This document shows, in pieces, positions 17,441 through 26,980 of a stretch of 64,000 bases of DNA. Within the stretch, counting starts at the first letter, position 1; the number at the start of each line of letters is the position of its first letter. This DNA is from an uncultured Paracoccaceae bacterium. Its GTDB lineage: Bacteria > Pseudomonadota > Alphaproteobacteria > Rhodobacterales > Rhodobacteraceae. The notes beneath the pieces were generated by a model. The model saw only the letters and a program-made list of their open reading frames with translations. It had not been told where the DNA came from and did not search any database. The position numbers and the translations under genes were made by a program. Location of the stretch: positions 46,000 to 109,999 of the forward strand of contig CANKVU010000004.1 of NCBI GenBank assembly GCA_947487205.1, read 5' to 3'.

Positions 17441-20400
17441 GCCACCATCTGCTCGGCGCGCTTCAGGTCGACGCTGACCAGCTGGCTCACCCCCTGCTCG
17501 CCCATGGTGACGCCGAACAGGCGGTCCATCCGCGCCATGGTGACGGCGTGGTGGGTGATGATCAGGAACCGGGTCCGGGTCTGCCGGGTCATCTCGTCGA
17601 GCAGGTCGCAGAACCGGGTCACGTTGGCGTCGTCGAGCGGCGCGTCGACCTCGTCGAGCACGCAGATCGGCGCGGGGTTGGCCTGGAACACGGCGAAGAT
17701 CAGCGCCATCGCCGTCAGCGTCTGCTCCCCCCCGGAGAGGAGCGACAGCACCGACAGCTTCTTGCCCGGCGGCTGGCACAGGATCTCCAGCCCCGCATCC
17801 AGCGGATCGTCCGATTCGATCAGTTCCAGCCGCGCCTCGCCGCCGCCGAAGAGGGTGGCGAAGAGGCGCCCGAAATTGCGGTTCACCTCCTCGAACGCGG
17901 TCAGGAGCCGCTCCCGCCCCTCGCGGTTCAGCCCCGCGATGCCACGGCGCAGTTCCGCGATCGCCCCCTCCAGGTCGGCCTTCTCGCGCACGAGGTCGCC
18001 ATGCTCGGCCTCGACCTCGCGGGCATCCTCGGCGGCGCGCAGGTTCACCGCGCCCAGGTTGTCGCGGCTCTGGCGCAGGCGCGCGATCTCGGCCTCGATC
18101 CGGGCGGCGGGCGGCAGGTCCCCGGCCGCCACGCCCAGGCGCTCGCGCAGCGCCTCCGGGCTCAGGTCGCAGGCCTCGCGGATCCGGGCCCGCGCCTCGG
18201 CCTGGCCCGCGCGCGCCGCCTCCGCCTGGGCCTCGGCGGCGGCGCGCGCCTCGCGCGCCTCGCCGGCCGCCCGCTCGGCCCGGCGTTCGGCCTCGGCCGC
18301 CGCGCTCAGCGCCGCCTCGCCCTCCGACAGGGCGGCGCGCCCCGCCTCGGCCCGCCGCCGCGCCGCCGCCAGCGCCGCCGACGCCGTCCGCTGCTCCGCC
18401 GCGATCCGCTCCGGGGCGTCGCGCGCCGCCGCCAGTTCCGCCTCGGTCCGGGCGCGGCGGGCGCGGATCTCCTCCAGCCGGCCGCCCGCGCTGTCGAGCC
18501 GCGCCCGCCACGAGGACAGCTCCTTCTCCGCCGCGCCGCGCCGCCGGGCCCGCGCCGCGCCCGCCTGGCGCAGCTCGTCCAGCGCCGCGCGGCGGGTCAT
18601 GGTCGTCATCCGCGCCGCCTCGACATTGGTCCGCACATCCGCGACGCGGTCCCGCAACGTGTCCAGGTCCTCCAGCCCCGCCAGCGCGCGCTCCGCCTCG
18701 GCCAGGCGGTCGGCGGCATCGCGGGCCTCGGCCTCGTGGCGCCGCACCGCCTCGCGCGCGGTGTCGCGCCGCCCCTGGGCCAGGTCCCGGTCCGCCTCCG
18801 CCCGCGACAGCGCGCGGCCGACCTCCGTCACCCGGGCGTCGGCGGCGCGGCGCGCCTCGCGCGCGGCGCGGTCGGCCTCCGCCAGTTCCTCCAGCCGCGC
18901 CGTCACGCGGTCGTGGCTCGCCCCGGCGCGGGCCGCGCGCGCCTCGGCGGCGGCGATCTCGGCCGCCAGCGCCTCGGCGCGGTTGCGCTGCTCCAGCCGC
19001 AGCGCCGCCTCCGAGGGCGCATCGGCGGGGACGCTGCGATACCCGTCCCAGCGCCACAGATGCCCCGCCCGGCTGACCAGCCGCTGCCCGGGCGCCAGGC
19101 CCGCCTGCAGCGCGGCGCCCGCCTCCGCGTCCACCACGCCGATCCGCGCCAGCCGCCGCGCCAGGACCGGCGGCGCGGTCACCCGAGCGGCCAGCGCCTC
19201 GGCCGGGTCCGGCAACGGCTCCGCGCCGGGATAGCCGGGCAGCTCGGCCCAGCCGGTCCCGTCCCCGCCGACCGGCGCGCGCAACTCGTCGGCCAGGGCC
19301 GCGCCCAAAGCCGCCTCGTATCCGCTCTCGACCCGGACGCGGTCCATCAGGCGCCCGCCCGCCCCGGTGTCGCGCGCCATCAGCCGGTCGAGCGCCTGGC
19401 GCTCGGCGCCCAGCGCGCCCAGTTCCCCCGCCGCCTCGGACCGCGCGGCGCGGGCCTCCGCCTCCTCGGCCTGGACGGTCGCGCGGGCCTCCTCGGCGCC
19501 GGTCAGGCGCGCCTCCGCCGCCGTCGCGGCCTCGGCGGCGCCGACCCGCTCCGCCTCGGCGCCCGCCACGCGCCGGCCCGCCTCCTCCAGCGCTTCGTCG
19601 GACGCGGCCACGGTGTCGCGGGCGGCAGCGGCGGCCCGGGTCGCGCGCTCCACCGCGCCGCGCGCCTCCTCCACCAGGCGCTCGGCGGATTGGTGACGGG
19701 CGGCCAGCCGCGCCACGTCCTCGGTCATCCCGGCCAGGGCGCCCTCGCGCTCGCCCAGAACGATGCCGGCCTCCTCGGCGGCCGCCTCGGCCCGCGACAG
19801 GTCCGCGTCGAAGCCCCGCTCGGCGGCCCCGATCTCCGCCAGTTCGGCCTCCAGCCGCGCGATGGTCTCGTCGGCATCGGCGTTCAGCGTCTCCTCGCGC
19901 GCGCCGTCCCGGTCGAGCTGGCGCAGCCGCCCCGCCAGCCGCTCGATCAGCTCGTCGGCCTGGCGTGCCCGGTCGACCAGTCCCGCGGCCTCGACCTCCA
20001 GCTTCTGGACCAGGGCCGCGGCGATGGCGTCCTCCTCCCGCAGGTCCGGAAGCCGCGCCTCGGCCGCCTCGCGCGCGCCCGTGGCCGTGGCGGCCTCGCG
20101 CTCGGCCCCGGCGGCGGCGGCCGACCGGTCGGCCAGCGCGGCCCGCGCCGCCTCCGCGCCCGCCGCGGCCTCGTCCCAATGGCGCAGCAGCAGGCGCCCC
20201 TCGGCCGCGCGCAGCCGCTCGCCGATCTCGCGGTAGGTCTCGGCCTGCCGCGCCTGCCGGGCCAGCTGCGCCAGTTGCTGCGCCAGCGCCGCCACCGTGT
20301 CGTCGAGCCGCGACAGGTTCTGCTCGGCGCCCTTCAGCTTCAGCTCCGCCTCGTGGCGGCGCTGGTACAGGCCCGCGATCCCGGCCGCATCCTCAAGGAT

Positions 20401-20886
20401 GCGGCGACGGTTCCTGGGCTTGGCGTGGATCAGTTCCGAGATCTGCCCCTGCCGCACCAGCGCCGGCGATTGCGCGCCGGTCGAGGCGTCGGCGAACAGC
20501 ATCTGCACGTCGCGCGCCCGCACGTCGCGGCCCTGCGCCTTGTAGGCCGACCCGGCGTCGCGGGTGATGCGGCGCACGATCTCGATCTGGTCGGCATCGT
20601 TGAAGGCCGCCGGCGCCAGCCGGTCGGCATTGTCGATCGCCAGGCACACCTCGGCGAAGTTGCGCGCCGGCCGCGTCGCGGTCCCGGCGAAGATCACGTC
20701 CTCCATGCCGCCGCCGCGCATGGCGGTGGGGCGGTTCTCGCCCATCACCCAGCGCAGCGCCTCCAGAAGGTTCGACTTGCCGCAGCCATTGGGGCCCACG
20801 ACGCCGGTCAGCCCCTCGTGGATCACGAGGTCGGTGGGGTCCACGAAGGACTTGAAGCCGTTCAGTCTGAGCCGCGTGAACTGCAT
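17437..20886 (-). CDS. smc: Chromosome segregation protein SMC
   Basis: It has 1,149 residues, the usual SMC length. The Walker A GPNGCGKSN is near residue 35. Two very long coiled coils (Ala/Arg/Glu-rich) flank a central hinge. The C-terminal part has the ABC signature LLSGGEQTLTAMAL and Walker B ICVLDEVDAPLDD. It forms the condensin ring with ScpA/ScpB, not seen here. The start MQFTRLRLNGFKSF at 20886 is the family N terminus; an ATG 21 nt upstream is possible. Its strong GC bias creates spurious frames longer than 1,000 codons on both strands, which should not be annotated. Confidence 0.95.
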   Translation of the reverse strand: MQFTRLRLNGFKSFVDPTDLVIHEGLTGVVGPNGCGKSNLLEALRWVMGENRPTAMRGGGMEDVIFAGTATRPARNFAEVCLAIDNADRLAPAAFNDADQIEIVRRITRDAGSAYKAQGRDVRARDVQMLFADASTGAQSPALVRQGQISELIHAKPRNRRRILEDAAGIAGLYQRRHEAELKLKGAEQNLSRLDDTVAALAQQLAQLARQARQAETYREIGERLRAAEGRLLLRHWDEAAAGAEAARAALADRSAAAAGAEREAATATGAREAAEARLPDLREEDAIAAALVQKLEVEAAGLVDRARQADELIERLAGRLRQLDRDGAREETLNADADETIARLEAELAEIGAAERGFDADLSRAEAAAEEAGIVLGEREGALAGMTEDVARLAARHQSAERLVEEARGAVERATRAAAAARDTVAASDEALEEAGRRVAGAEAERVGAAEAATAAEARLTGAEEARATVQAEEAEARAARSEAAGELGALGAERQALDRLMARDTGAGGRLMDRVRVESGYEAALGAALADELRAPVGGDGTGWAELPGYPGAEPLPDPAEALAARVTAPPVLARRLARIGVVDAEAGAALQAGLAPGQRLVSRAGHLWRWDGYRSVPADAPSEAALRLEQRNRAEALAAEIAAAEARAARAGASHDRVTARLEELAEADRAAREARRAADARVTEVGRALSRAEADRDLAQGRRDTAREAVRRHEAEARDAADRLAEAERALAGLEDLDTLRDRVADVRTNVEAARMTTMTRRAALDELRQAGAARARRRGAAEKELSSWRARLDSAGGRLEEIRARRARTEAELAAARDAPERIAAEQRTASAALAAARRRAEAGRAALSEGEAALSAAAEAERRAERAAGEAREARAAAEAQAEAARAGQAEARARIREACDLSPEALRERLGVAAGDLPPAARIEAEIARLRQSRDNLGAVNLRAAEDAREVEAEHGDLVREKADLEGAIAELRRGIAGLNREGRERLLTAFEEVNRNFGRLFATLFGGGEARLELIESDDPLDAGLEILCQPPGKKLSVLSLLSGGEQTLTAMALIFAVFQANPAPICVLDEVDAPLDDANVTRFCDLLDEMTRQTRTRFLIITHHAVTMARMDRLFGVTMGEQGVSQLVSVDLKRAEQMVA

Positions 20887-21011
20887 GACGCCCCGGATCC
20901 GCCGCATTCGGGGCGATCATCCGGGGCGGGCGCGCCGGTGTCAATCGCGGGCCACCACATGGCGGGTGGCCGCGCGGCATTTTCACAAGATATCGAGGAA
21001 GCGGCCGGGTC

Positions 21012-21209
21012 TCACTCGCCGTCCCAGGGCTCGGTGCCGCGGATCGGCTTGTCGCGCCGCTCGTCGGTGGCGGTGTCGTCCTCGGGCCGCGCGGGCTTGT
21101 CGTACTTGGTCTTGCCGCCGCCCGCATCCGGCGCCCCGCCGGGGCCGAAATCGGCCTTCTTGCGGTCCTCGTCATCGGGTTTCTTGCGGTGCTCGTGGTC
21201 GGGCGTCAT
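21012..21209 (-). CDS. Small hydrophilic hypothetical protein
   Basis: It has 65 residues, starting at the ATG after GAGGAGAT; a frame start 30 nt upstream lacks a ribosome site. It is highly charged (Asp, Glu, Lys, Arg) with Gly/Pro and no hydrophobic core, so probably disordered. No family recognised. It lies alone between smc and the hemolysin III-like gene. Confidence 0.55.
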   Translation of the reverse strand: MTPDHEHRKKPDDEDRKKADFGPGGAPDAGGGKTKYDKPARPEDDTATDERRDKPIRGTEPWDGE

Positions 21210-21284
21210 CGGGATCTCCTCGATCGGTGTCCCCTCCAACCCCGCCGCCGCGGGTGCGGGTTCCGCGACCGATGCGCCCGCCCC

Positions 21285-21953
21285 TCAGCCCAGCGGGATC
21301 GGCGCCTCCTCGATGACGCGCACGACCTCCAGGCACATCGCGGCATAGAGGATGCCGCTCGCGGTGAAGACGAAGGCGTGCCAGATCGGGCGGCGGAACG
21401 GCAGCGAGGTCCACAGGAAGAACGGCACCCCGATCGTGTAGAGGCACCCCGCCACCACCACCAGCATCCGCGCCCCCGGCGTCAGCGCCGCCAGCACGTC
21501 GCGGCCCAGGAACACCCCCGCCCAGCCCATCCCGACATAGAGCGACAGCCCGAACCAGCGCAGCTTGTCGGGGGCCGCGATCTTCAGCGACGAGCCCCCG
21601 ATGGCCGCGATCCACAGGCAGGCCAGGAGCGCGGGCCCGCCCGCCCCGGTCAGCAGGATCAGCGGCGTGAAGCTGCCCGCGATCTTGATGTAGATGGCCG
21701 AATGGTCCATCCGCTTGTAGATCGGCGTCATCGGCCCGGGCCGGGCCATGTTGTAGATCGCCGAGCAGGACAGCATCGCCAAGAGGCTCAGGCCATAGAT
21801 CGCCACGGCGGTGACGCTGGCCGCGTCGCCGCGCCGCGTGACGCACAGGAACACGAGCGCCGGCACCGCCGCCAGCGCGAGGGTCAGTCCCAGGACATGG
21901 AGGGCCGCGTCCGACAGACGCTCGGCCCGGTCGATGCGAGATGCGAGTGCCAT
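21285..21953 (-). CDS. Hemolysin III / PAQR family membrane protein
   Basis: It has 222 residues and seven predicted hydrophobic segments. The family pattern is visible: SAIYN after the second helix, MDHSAIYIKIAGSFTP (conserved Asp, His and Ser) and the C-terminal WHAFVFTASGILY with the metal-binding His. Members are inner-membrane proteins of the YqfA/TrhA type, some proposed hydrolases or lipid-homeostasis factors; a hemolytic role should not be assumed. Confidence 0.85.
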   Translation of the reverse strand: MALASRIDRAERLSDAALHVLGLTLALAAVPALVFLCVTRRGDAASVTAVAIYGLSLLAMLSCSAIYNMARPGPMTPIYKRMDHSAIYIKIAGSFTPLILLTGAGGPALLACLWIAAIGGSSLKIAAPDKLRWFGLSLYVGMGWAGVFLGRDVLAALTPGARMLVVVAGCLYTIGVPFFLWTSLPFRRPIWHAFVFTASGILYAAMCLEVVRVIEEAPIPLG

Positions 21954-22118
21954 GGCTCAATGATGCCGCAGAAGCGATGAAAAAGAGATAACAATGCGTT
22001 AACTGTACGCTAACACGGGACAAAATGCACGCGGATCGGCTGTCGTTTCCGTTGACGCCGCGAGACCTGCCGCCCCGGCCGTCCGGCCGGGTTTCCGCAC
22101 ACGGATCGGAGGACATCC

Positions 22119-22646
22119 ATGCTGTTCTGCATCTCGGGGTCGCTGCGCGCGGGCTCCGCCAACACCCTGCTGCTGCGCGCGGCGGCGCGCCATTTCGGCG
22201 GCCCCTGCGCCTTCGCCGACCTGCGCCTGCCGCTCTACGACGCCGACCTTCAGGCGGCGGAGGGCATCCCCGCCGGCGTCCGCGCTCTGGCGGACGGCAT
22301 CGCCGGGGCCGCCGCGATCGCCGTCGCCACGCCCGAATACAACCAATCCCTCTCGGGCGTGCTGAAGAACGCCCTCGACTGGGTCAGCCGGACCGACGGC
22401 AACCCGTGGGAGGACACGCCCGTGGCGGTGATGGCGGCGGCCAGCGGCCGGGCCGGCGGCGCCCGGGCGAGCTATGCCCTGCGCTGGGCGCTGACCCCGT
22501 TCCGCCCCCGCTTCTCGGCCGGGCCCGAGGTCCTGATCCCCGCCGCGAAGGAGGCGTTCGCCGAGGACGGCACCCTCGTGAACCCGCGCGCCGACGCGAC
22601 CCTCGCCCGCGCGATGGCGCGGCTCCGGGCCGAATCGGGTCTCTGA
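22119..22646 (+). CDS. NADPH-dependent FMN reductase (flavodoxin fold)
   Basis: It has 175 residues. ISGSLRAGSAN near the N terminus is the phosphate-binding loop for FMN, and TPEYNQSLSGVLKNALDWVSR is the second family signature. Such enzymes reduce FMN or quinones and azo compounds in the cytosol. A GGAGGA-like site precedes the ATG. It is divergent from the hemolysin III-like gene and convergent with the DUF2125 gene, 3 nt apart. Confidence 0.88.
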   Translation: MLFCISGSLRAGSANTLLLRAAARHFGGPCAFADLRLPLYDADLQAAEGIPAGVRALADGIAGAAAIAVATPEYNQSLSGVLKNALDWVSRTDGNPWEDTPVAVMAAASGRAGGARASYALRWALTPFRPRFSAGPEVLIPAAKEAFAEDGTLVNPRADATLARAMARLRAESGL

Positions 22647-22649
22647 TCC

Positions 22650-24026
22650 TCAGGGCTGGCGGCCGATGACGGTGCCGTTGATGACGATGGCGCCGTCGGG
22701 CGCGAACTCGATCCGGCTGACCAGCTCGTCCGCCCCCTCGCCCGGCCGGGTGAACAGGCCGAGCCCCATCCGCAGGCCCAGGATCTGGTCCCGGGGGATC
22801 GATTGCAGCGCCGCCAGCCGGTCCAGCAGCGCATGCGCTCCGGTCAGCGTGAAGGCCAGCGCCCCCAGCGGGCGGCCGGGCGTCTCCGGCGTGGCGGGGG
22901 GCTGGAACTGCACCCCGCCCTGCCCCGTCAGCGTGGCGCCGAGCGCCGACAGGCGCAGCGCGTCCAGCCGCGCGCGCTCGACCGCCGGGATGGCGGGATC
23001 GGTTCCGGCCAGCCACGACAGGTCGCCCGTCACCGACAGGCGCAGCTCCGCCGGCGCGCGCGGCAGCGCCGCGCCCGGATCGAGCAATTGCCAGATCTCC
23101 TCCGCCGGGCTGAGCCCGGTGATCGCAAGGTCGAGCGAGAGCGGCGCGGCCTCCGTCACCGGCGCCGCCGGGGTCGAGACGCCCAGGCTCAGCGCGCCGA
23201 TATCCACCCGCGCCTCCGGCAGCGGCAATCCCGCCCCCGTCGCCGTCACGACCACCTGCGACAGCGATTGCAGCGCCTCGATCCGGGCCTCGGACGAGGC
23301 AACGGAGCTGCGCGCCGGCCCCGAGGCGATCGTCGCGCGCACCCGTCCCGCCGCCCCGGCGGGGCCGTCCAGGACGTGCCGCGACGCCTCCGAGGCGAGC
23401 GACATGGCATAGGTCACGCCTTCCGTCGCGGGCGCGAAGATGGCCCGGGGCGGCCCCTCGAACGCGACGTGCAGCCCCTCCCAGGCGGCCGACAGGCTCT
23501 CGCCGCCGGTCTCGGGGGCGACCTCCAGCGCCGCGTCGGCCGCCGTCAGGACCAGCCCGGCGGCGGGGTCGATCTCGGCCAGGAGGTCGTCCGCCGACAG
23601 CGTCACGCCGGTCGCCGCCTCCCCGCTCGTCAGCCGCCCCGTCGCCTCGAGCATGGGCTCCTCGATGCGGTAGAGCGGCGCCTCCGCCGTGCCCGAGACG
23701 CGCAGGTCCAGCTCCGGCGCCGTCACCTCGAAGGCGGCGTCCGCGCCCTCGATCCGCCAGGTGTCGGGCGGGGTGATCCGGGTGGTCCCGTCCTCCGCCG
23801 TCAGGCGCAGCGGATCGGCCAGAAGCCGCGGCGCCTCGGGGCCGCGCCCCAGCCGCAGCACCGCGCCCTCCACCACCAGCCCCGCATCGGTCTGCCGCAC
23901 GGTCCCTTCGAGCGCCGCGATGGCCGCATTGCCCGATTGCCAGCGCGCCCACAGGGCGTCGGGCGCGATGTCGGCCGAGGCGGCGGTGCCGGCCAGCGCC
24001 AGCACGAGGATCGGGATCTGGCGCAT
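22650..24026 (-). CDS. DUF2125 domain protein, exported
   Basis: It has 458 residues. Signal peptide at residues 1-18 (MRQIPILVLALAGTAASA). The remainder is a long repetitive beta-rich sequence typical of the alphaproteobacterial DUF2125 family, which I recognise from layout and phrases such as WRIEG, LRLTAEDG and GTVIGRQP at the end. Probably periplasmic; role unknown. Confidence 0.75.
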   Translation of the reverse strand: MRQIPILVLALAGTAASADIAPDALWARWQSGNAAIAALEGTVRQTDAGLVVEGAVLRLGRGPEAPRLLADPLRLTAEDGTTRITPPDTWRIEGADAAFEVTAPELDLRVSGTAEAPLYRIEEPMLEATGRLTSGEAATGVTLSADDLLAEIDPAAGLVLTAADAALEVAPETGGESLSAAWEGLHVAFEGPPRAIFAPATEGVTYAMSLASEASRHVLDGPAGAAGRVRATIASGPARSSVASSEARIEALQSLSQVVVTATGAGLPLPEARVDIGALSLGVSTPAAPVTEAAPLSLDLAITGLSPAEEIWQLLDPGAALPRAPAELRLSVTGDLSWLAGTDPAIPAVERARLDALRLSALGATLTGQGGVQFQPPATPETPGRPLGALAFTLTGAHALLDRLAALQSIPRDQILGLRMGLGLFTRPGEGADELVSRIEFAPDGAIVINGTVIGRQP

Positions 24027-24149
24027 CGGGGAACCTCGTCCGGATGGGAATGGCCGCGACGGTGTGCCAGCCCGCCCGGCCCGTCAAGGGCGCTTGGCCC
24101 CGCGCCTCCGTCGGCCTAGGTCAGGCCCGAAGGATCGGGGGATACGACG

Positions 24150-24929
24150 ATGGCGGCGAGGCAACCAATGACGGGCGCAATGACGGACAGGGTGGTTCTG
24201 GTGACGGGGGCGAGCCGCGGGATCGGGGCGGCGGCCGTGCGCGCCTTCGCGGCCGAGGGCGCGCGGGTCGCGCTCATCGCCCGCAGCCGCGACGCCATCG
24301 CCGAGATCGCGGGCGAGCTCGGGCCCGACGCCGCCCTGGCGATCCCCTGCGACATCACCCGCTACTGGGAGGTGCGCGCCGGGATCGACGCCACGATCGA
24401 GACCTTCGGCCGCCTCGACGTGCTGGTCAACAATGCCGGCGTGATCGATCCGATCGGGCACCTCGCCGGGGCCGATCCCGAGGCCTGGGGGCAAAGCATC
24501 GACATCAACCTCAAGGGCGTGTTCCACGGGATGCGCGCCGCGATGCCCGCGATGATCGCGCAGGGCGGCGGCACGATCCTGACGATCTCGTCGGGCGCGG
24601 CCTCGAAGCCGGTGGAGGGCTGGTCGCAATATTGCGCCGCCAAGGCCGGCGCGGCGATGCTGACCCGCATGGCCGACGCCGAGGGCCGCGACAGCGGCAT
24701 CCGCGCCATGGGCCTCTCGCCCGGCACGGTCGCCACCGATATGCAGAAGGAGATCCGCGCCTCCGGCATCAACCCGATCAGCCAGCTCGACTGGTCCGAG
24801 CACATTCCGCCCGACTGGGCGGCCCGGGCGCTCGTGTGGATGGCGGGGCCGGCGGGCGATGCGTGGCTGGGCCAGGAGGTGTCGCTGCGCGACGAAGACG
24901 TGCGCCGGTCCGTCGGCCTGATCGACTGA
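24150..24929 (+). CDS. SDR-family oxidoreductase
   Basis: It has up to 259 residues. TGASRGIG is the Rossmann cofactor loop, NNAG and the catalytic YCAAK tetrad elements are in the normal order, with SSGAAS before them. The start is uncertain: ATG at 24150 has a weak GGGGGAT, while ATG at 24168 or 24180 would give the usual SDR length. Substrate unknown. It ends 8 nt before the enoyl-CoA hydratase gene, suggesting a shared transcript and perhaps a shared acyl-chain pathway. Confidence 0.88.
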   Translation: MAARQPMTGAMTDRVVLVTGASRGIGAAAVRAFAAEGARVALIARSRDAIAEIAGELGPDAALAIPCDITRYWEVRAGIDATIETFGRLDVLVNNAGVIDPIGHLAGADPEAWGQSIDINLKGVFHGMRAAMPAMIAQGGGTILTISSGAASKPVEGWSQYCAAKAGAAMLTRMADAEGRDSGIRAMGLSPGTVATDMQKEIRASGINPISQLDWSEHIPPDWAARALVWMAGPAGDAWLGQEVSLRDEDVRRSVGLID

Positions 24930-24937
24930 GCCCGCCC

Positions 24938-25552
24938 GTGACCATTCGCGTGACCCGGGCCGACGGCCTCTGCCGCATCGTGCTCGACCGCCCCGACAAG
25001 GCCAATGCCCTGACCGCCGGCATGCTGGAGGCGGTGCGCGACGCGGCGGTCGCGGCGGCGGCGTCCGAGCGGGTGCTGGTCCTGACCGGGGCGGGCACCG
25101 TCTTCTCGGCCGGGGCGGACCTGGAAGCGGCGCGGGCGGGGCTCGCCGTCTCGCCCCTCTGGGAAGAGGTCTCGGCCGCCGTGGCGGCGTTTCCGGGCCT
25201 CTCGGTCGCGCTCCTGAACGGCAGCGCCGCGGGCGGCGCGCTCGGCATGGTGCTGGCCTGCGACCTGCGGATCGCGGTGCCGCGGACGCGCCTCTTCTAC
25301 CCGGTGATGCGGCTGGGCTTCCTGCCCCAGCCCTCCGATCCGGGGCGGCTGCGGGCGCTGGTCGGCCCGGCCAGGGCGAAGCTCATGCTGATGGCGGGCG
25401 CCCGGATCGGCGCGGCCGAGGCGCTGGCCATGGGCCTCGTCGACCGGGTGACCGACACGCCCGAGGACGAGTGCGCCGCGCTTGCCTCCGACGTCCTGCA
25501 GGCGCCCGACGGCCACGTCGCCGCGATCAAGCGGCTCTGCGCGACCGGCTGA
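24938..25552 (+). CDS. Enoyl-CoA hydratase/isomerase family protein
   Basis: It has 204 residues from a GTG start. The crotonase pattern is clear: LDRPDKANALTAGML, then FSAGADLEAAR (first oxyanion hole) and NGSAAGGALGMVLACDLRIA (second). It is shorter than the ~260-residue norm, the C-terminal helical part being reduced. The family Glu positions are not obvious in the second motif, so hydratase activity is not certain. The preceding SDR gene lies 8 nt upstream. Confidence 0.85.
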   Translation: MTIRVTRADGLCRIVLDRPDKANALTAGMLEAVRDAAVAAAASERVLVLTGAGTVFSAGADLEAARAGLAVSPLWEEVSAAVAAFPGLSVALLNGSAAGGALGMVLACDLRIAVPRTRLFYPVMRLGFLPQPSDPGRLRALVGPARAKLMLMAGARIGAAEALAMGLVDRVTDTPEDECAALASDVLQAPDGHVAAIKRLCATG

Positions 25553-25582
25553 CCCCCGGCCGCGACGGCCGGGGGCGCGGGG

Positions 25583-25741
25583 TCATTCCGGCGTGACGCT
25601 GGCCTCGACCATTTCCTCGGTCAGGTAGAGGTTTTCGGCCATGTAGCGCGCCTCGGTGGGCACGTAGAGGGTCGACATCGCCACGTACATGACCACCGCC
25701 AGCACCGTGGCGACCGCCGCACCCGAGAGAAAGCTCGTCAT
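25583..25741 (-). CDS. 52-aa single-pass membrane protein at the end of the fdh operon
   Basis: Its ATG overlaps the stop of the gamma subunit gene as ATGA, so translation is coupled. Residues 4-24 form one membrane helix (FLSGAAVATVLAVVMYVAM); the remainder is acidic. Its position makes it a candidate small subunit or assembly peptide of the formate dehydrogenase complex. A longer frame start at 25828 would overlap the gamma gene and is not preferred. Confidence 0.65.
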   Translation of the reverse strand: MTSFLSGAAVATVLAVVMYVAMSTLYVPTEARYMAENLYLTEEMVEASVTPE

Positions 25742-26979
25742 CGTCCCGCCCCCTTGCCGCGTTCCAGTTCCTCGACCCACAGATCGTGGTGCTCGACCGC
25801 CCAGTTGCGGTCGACCCGTCCCGTCCACATCGCCCAGAAGGCGCCCTGCATGCCGACCGAGCCGATATAGATGTGGCCTAGGATGATCGCGATCATCAGG
25901 ACGGCGACGATGGCGTGGGCCAGCATCGCCCAGCCCATGCCGTTGATCGACAGGATCCAGAACGGGAACATCAGCAGCACGCCCGACACGACGAGCAGGC
26001 CGCCGCCCAGGATCACCGACCAGAAGATCAGCTTCTGGCCCGCGTTGAACTTGCGCGCCGATGGGTGAAGGTCATCCGAGAACATCCCGCCGCCCTGCTT
26101 CAGCCAGGCCACGTCCAGCTTCGAGGGCAGGTTGTGGCGCACCCACATCACGAACATCGCCGCGATCCCCAGCGCGAAGGGCGGGAAGAACATCATGTGC
26201 CCCCAGGTCGCGAGCCACCCGGTCTGGCCCAGCAGCTCGTCGCCGAAGGGCAGGATCAGCGTGTCGCCATAGGCGATGACGATTCCCGTCAGCGCCAGCA
26301 TCAGGAAGCTGACGCTCGTCATCCAGTGGGTCGCCCGCTCGATCATGCCGAAACGCTTGACGCGGCGCTCCGACTTGCCGCGCGTGATCGGCACCCGGCC
26401 GCGGATCGCCAGCACCGCGGCCAGCAGGAAGGCGAAGCCGAGGATCGCGAGCGCCCCCAGATGGGTCGCCACATCCGCCATCCCGAGCCGCCAGTCGCGT
26501 GCGAAGGGCCGCTCGAAGATCTCCGCCCCGACATAGGGAAGCGACGACACGCCCTCCACCCGATCGACGCCGCGGATCATCGCCAGCTCTTCCTGCGACG
26601 GGTCGGACCAGGAGCGGGTCAGGAACGCGTTGGGATCCTCGATCGGCTCCTCCACCAATTGGGTCTCGGACCCGACCTGGAAGGTGCGCAGGTTGTCCGG
26701 CGAGGGGCCGAACTCCGCCCGCGGCGCCTGCAGCTCCGCCCGGTCGGCCAGGATCTCGCCGGCCACCACCGACGAGTCGCCGCTCTGCTCGGACGAGATC
26801 GGCGGCGCCCCCCAGCGGACCTCGGGCACGGTGTGGTTGTCGTTGTCGAACAGCTCGAACACCTGGATCACCAGGAGGACGAACAGCACCGCCGCCGCGA
26901 TGGCGCCGGCGATGCGGTATCCGACAAAGGCGGGCCGGTCGCCGCCCTGCGCCGGGGTGCCGTGGGTCGCGTCGGTCAT
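25738..26979 (-). CDS. Formate dehydrogenase gamma subunit, cytochrome b
   Basis: It has 413 residues. One N-terminal helix at ~25-45, a ~130-residue periplasmic or linker region, then at least four helices. His residues in IERATHWMTS, ATWGHMMFF and LAHAIVAVLMIAIILGHIY fit the heme b ligands of the FdnI/FdoI family. It anchors the catalytic subunits and passes electrons to quinone. The long N-terminal extension before the cytochrome b core is greater than in E. coli FdnI (~215 aa) but is common in the FDH3-type operons. Confidence 0.88.
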   Translation of the reverse strand: MTDATHGTPAQGGDRPAFVGYRIAGAIAAAVLFVLLVIQVFELFDNDNHTVPEVRWGAPPISSEQSGDSSVVAGEILADRAELQAPRAEFGPSPDNLRTFQVGSETQLVEEPIEDPNAFLTRSWSDPSQEELAMIRGVDRVEGVSSLPYVGAEIFERPFARDWRLGMADVATHLGALAILGFAFLLAAVLAIRGRVPITRGKSERRVKRFGMIERATHWMTSVSFLMLALTGIVIAYGDTLILPFGDELLGQTGWLATWGHMMFFPPFALGIAAMFVMWVRHNLPSKLDVAWLKQGGGMFSDDLHPSARKFNAGQKLIFWSVILGGGLLVVSGVLLMFPFWILSINGMGWAMLAHAIVAVLMIAIILGHIYIGSVGMQGAFWAMWTGRVDRNWAVEHHDLWVEELERGKGAGR

Positions 26980-26980
26980 C

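Noticed and set aside
15878..20179. Very long minus-strand frame (over 1,400 codons) across the transglycosylase, pfkB and smc
   Set aside because: It is almost entirely Arg/Gly/Ala/Pro and overlaps well-supported genes; high GC removes stop codons in this frame.
16441..21348. Plus-strand frame of 1,635 codons opposite smc
   Set aside because: It is the antisense shadow of smc, with no domains and no ribosome site.
24044..25552. Single 502-codon frame ending in the enoyl-CoA hydratase
   Set aside because: Its first 300 codons are a shadow of the SDR gene in another frame; only the crotonase part from 24938 is real.
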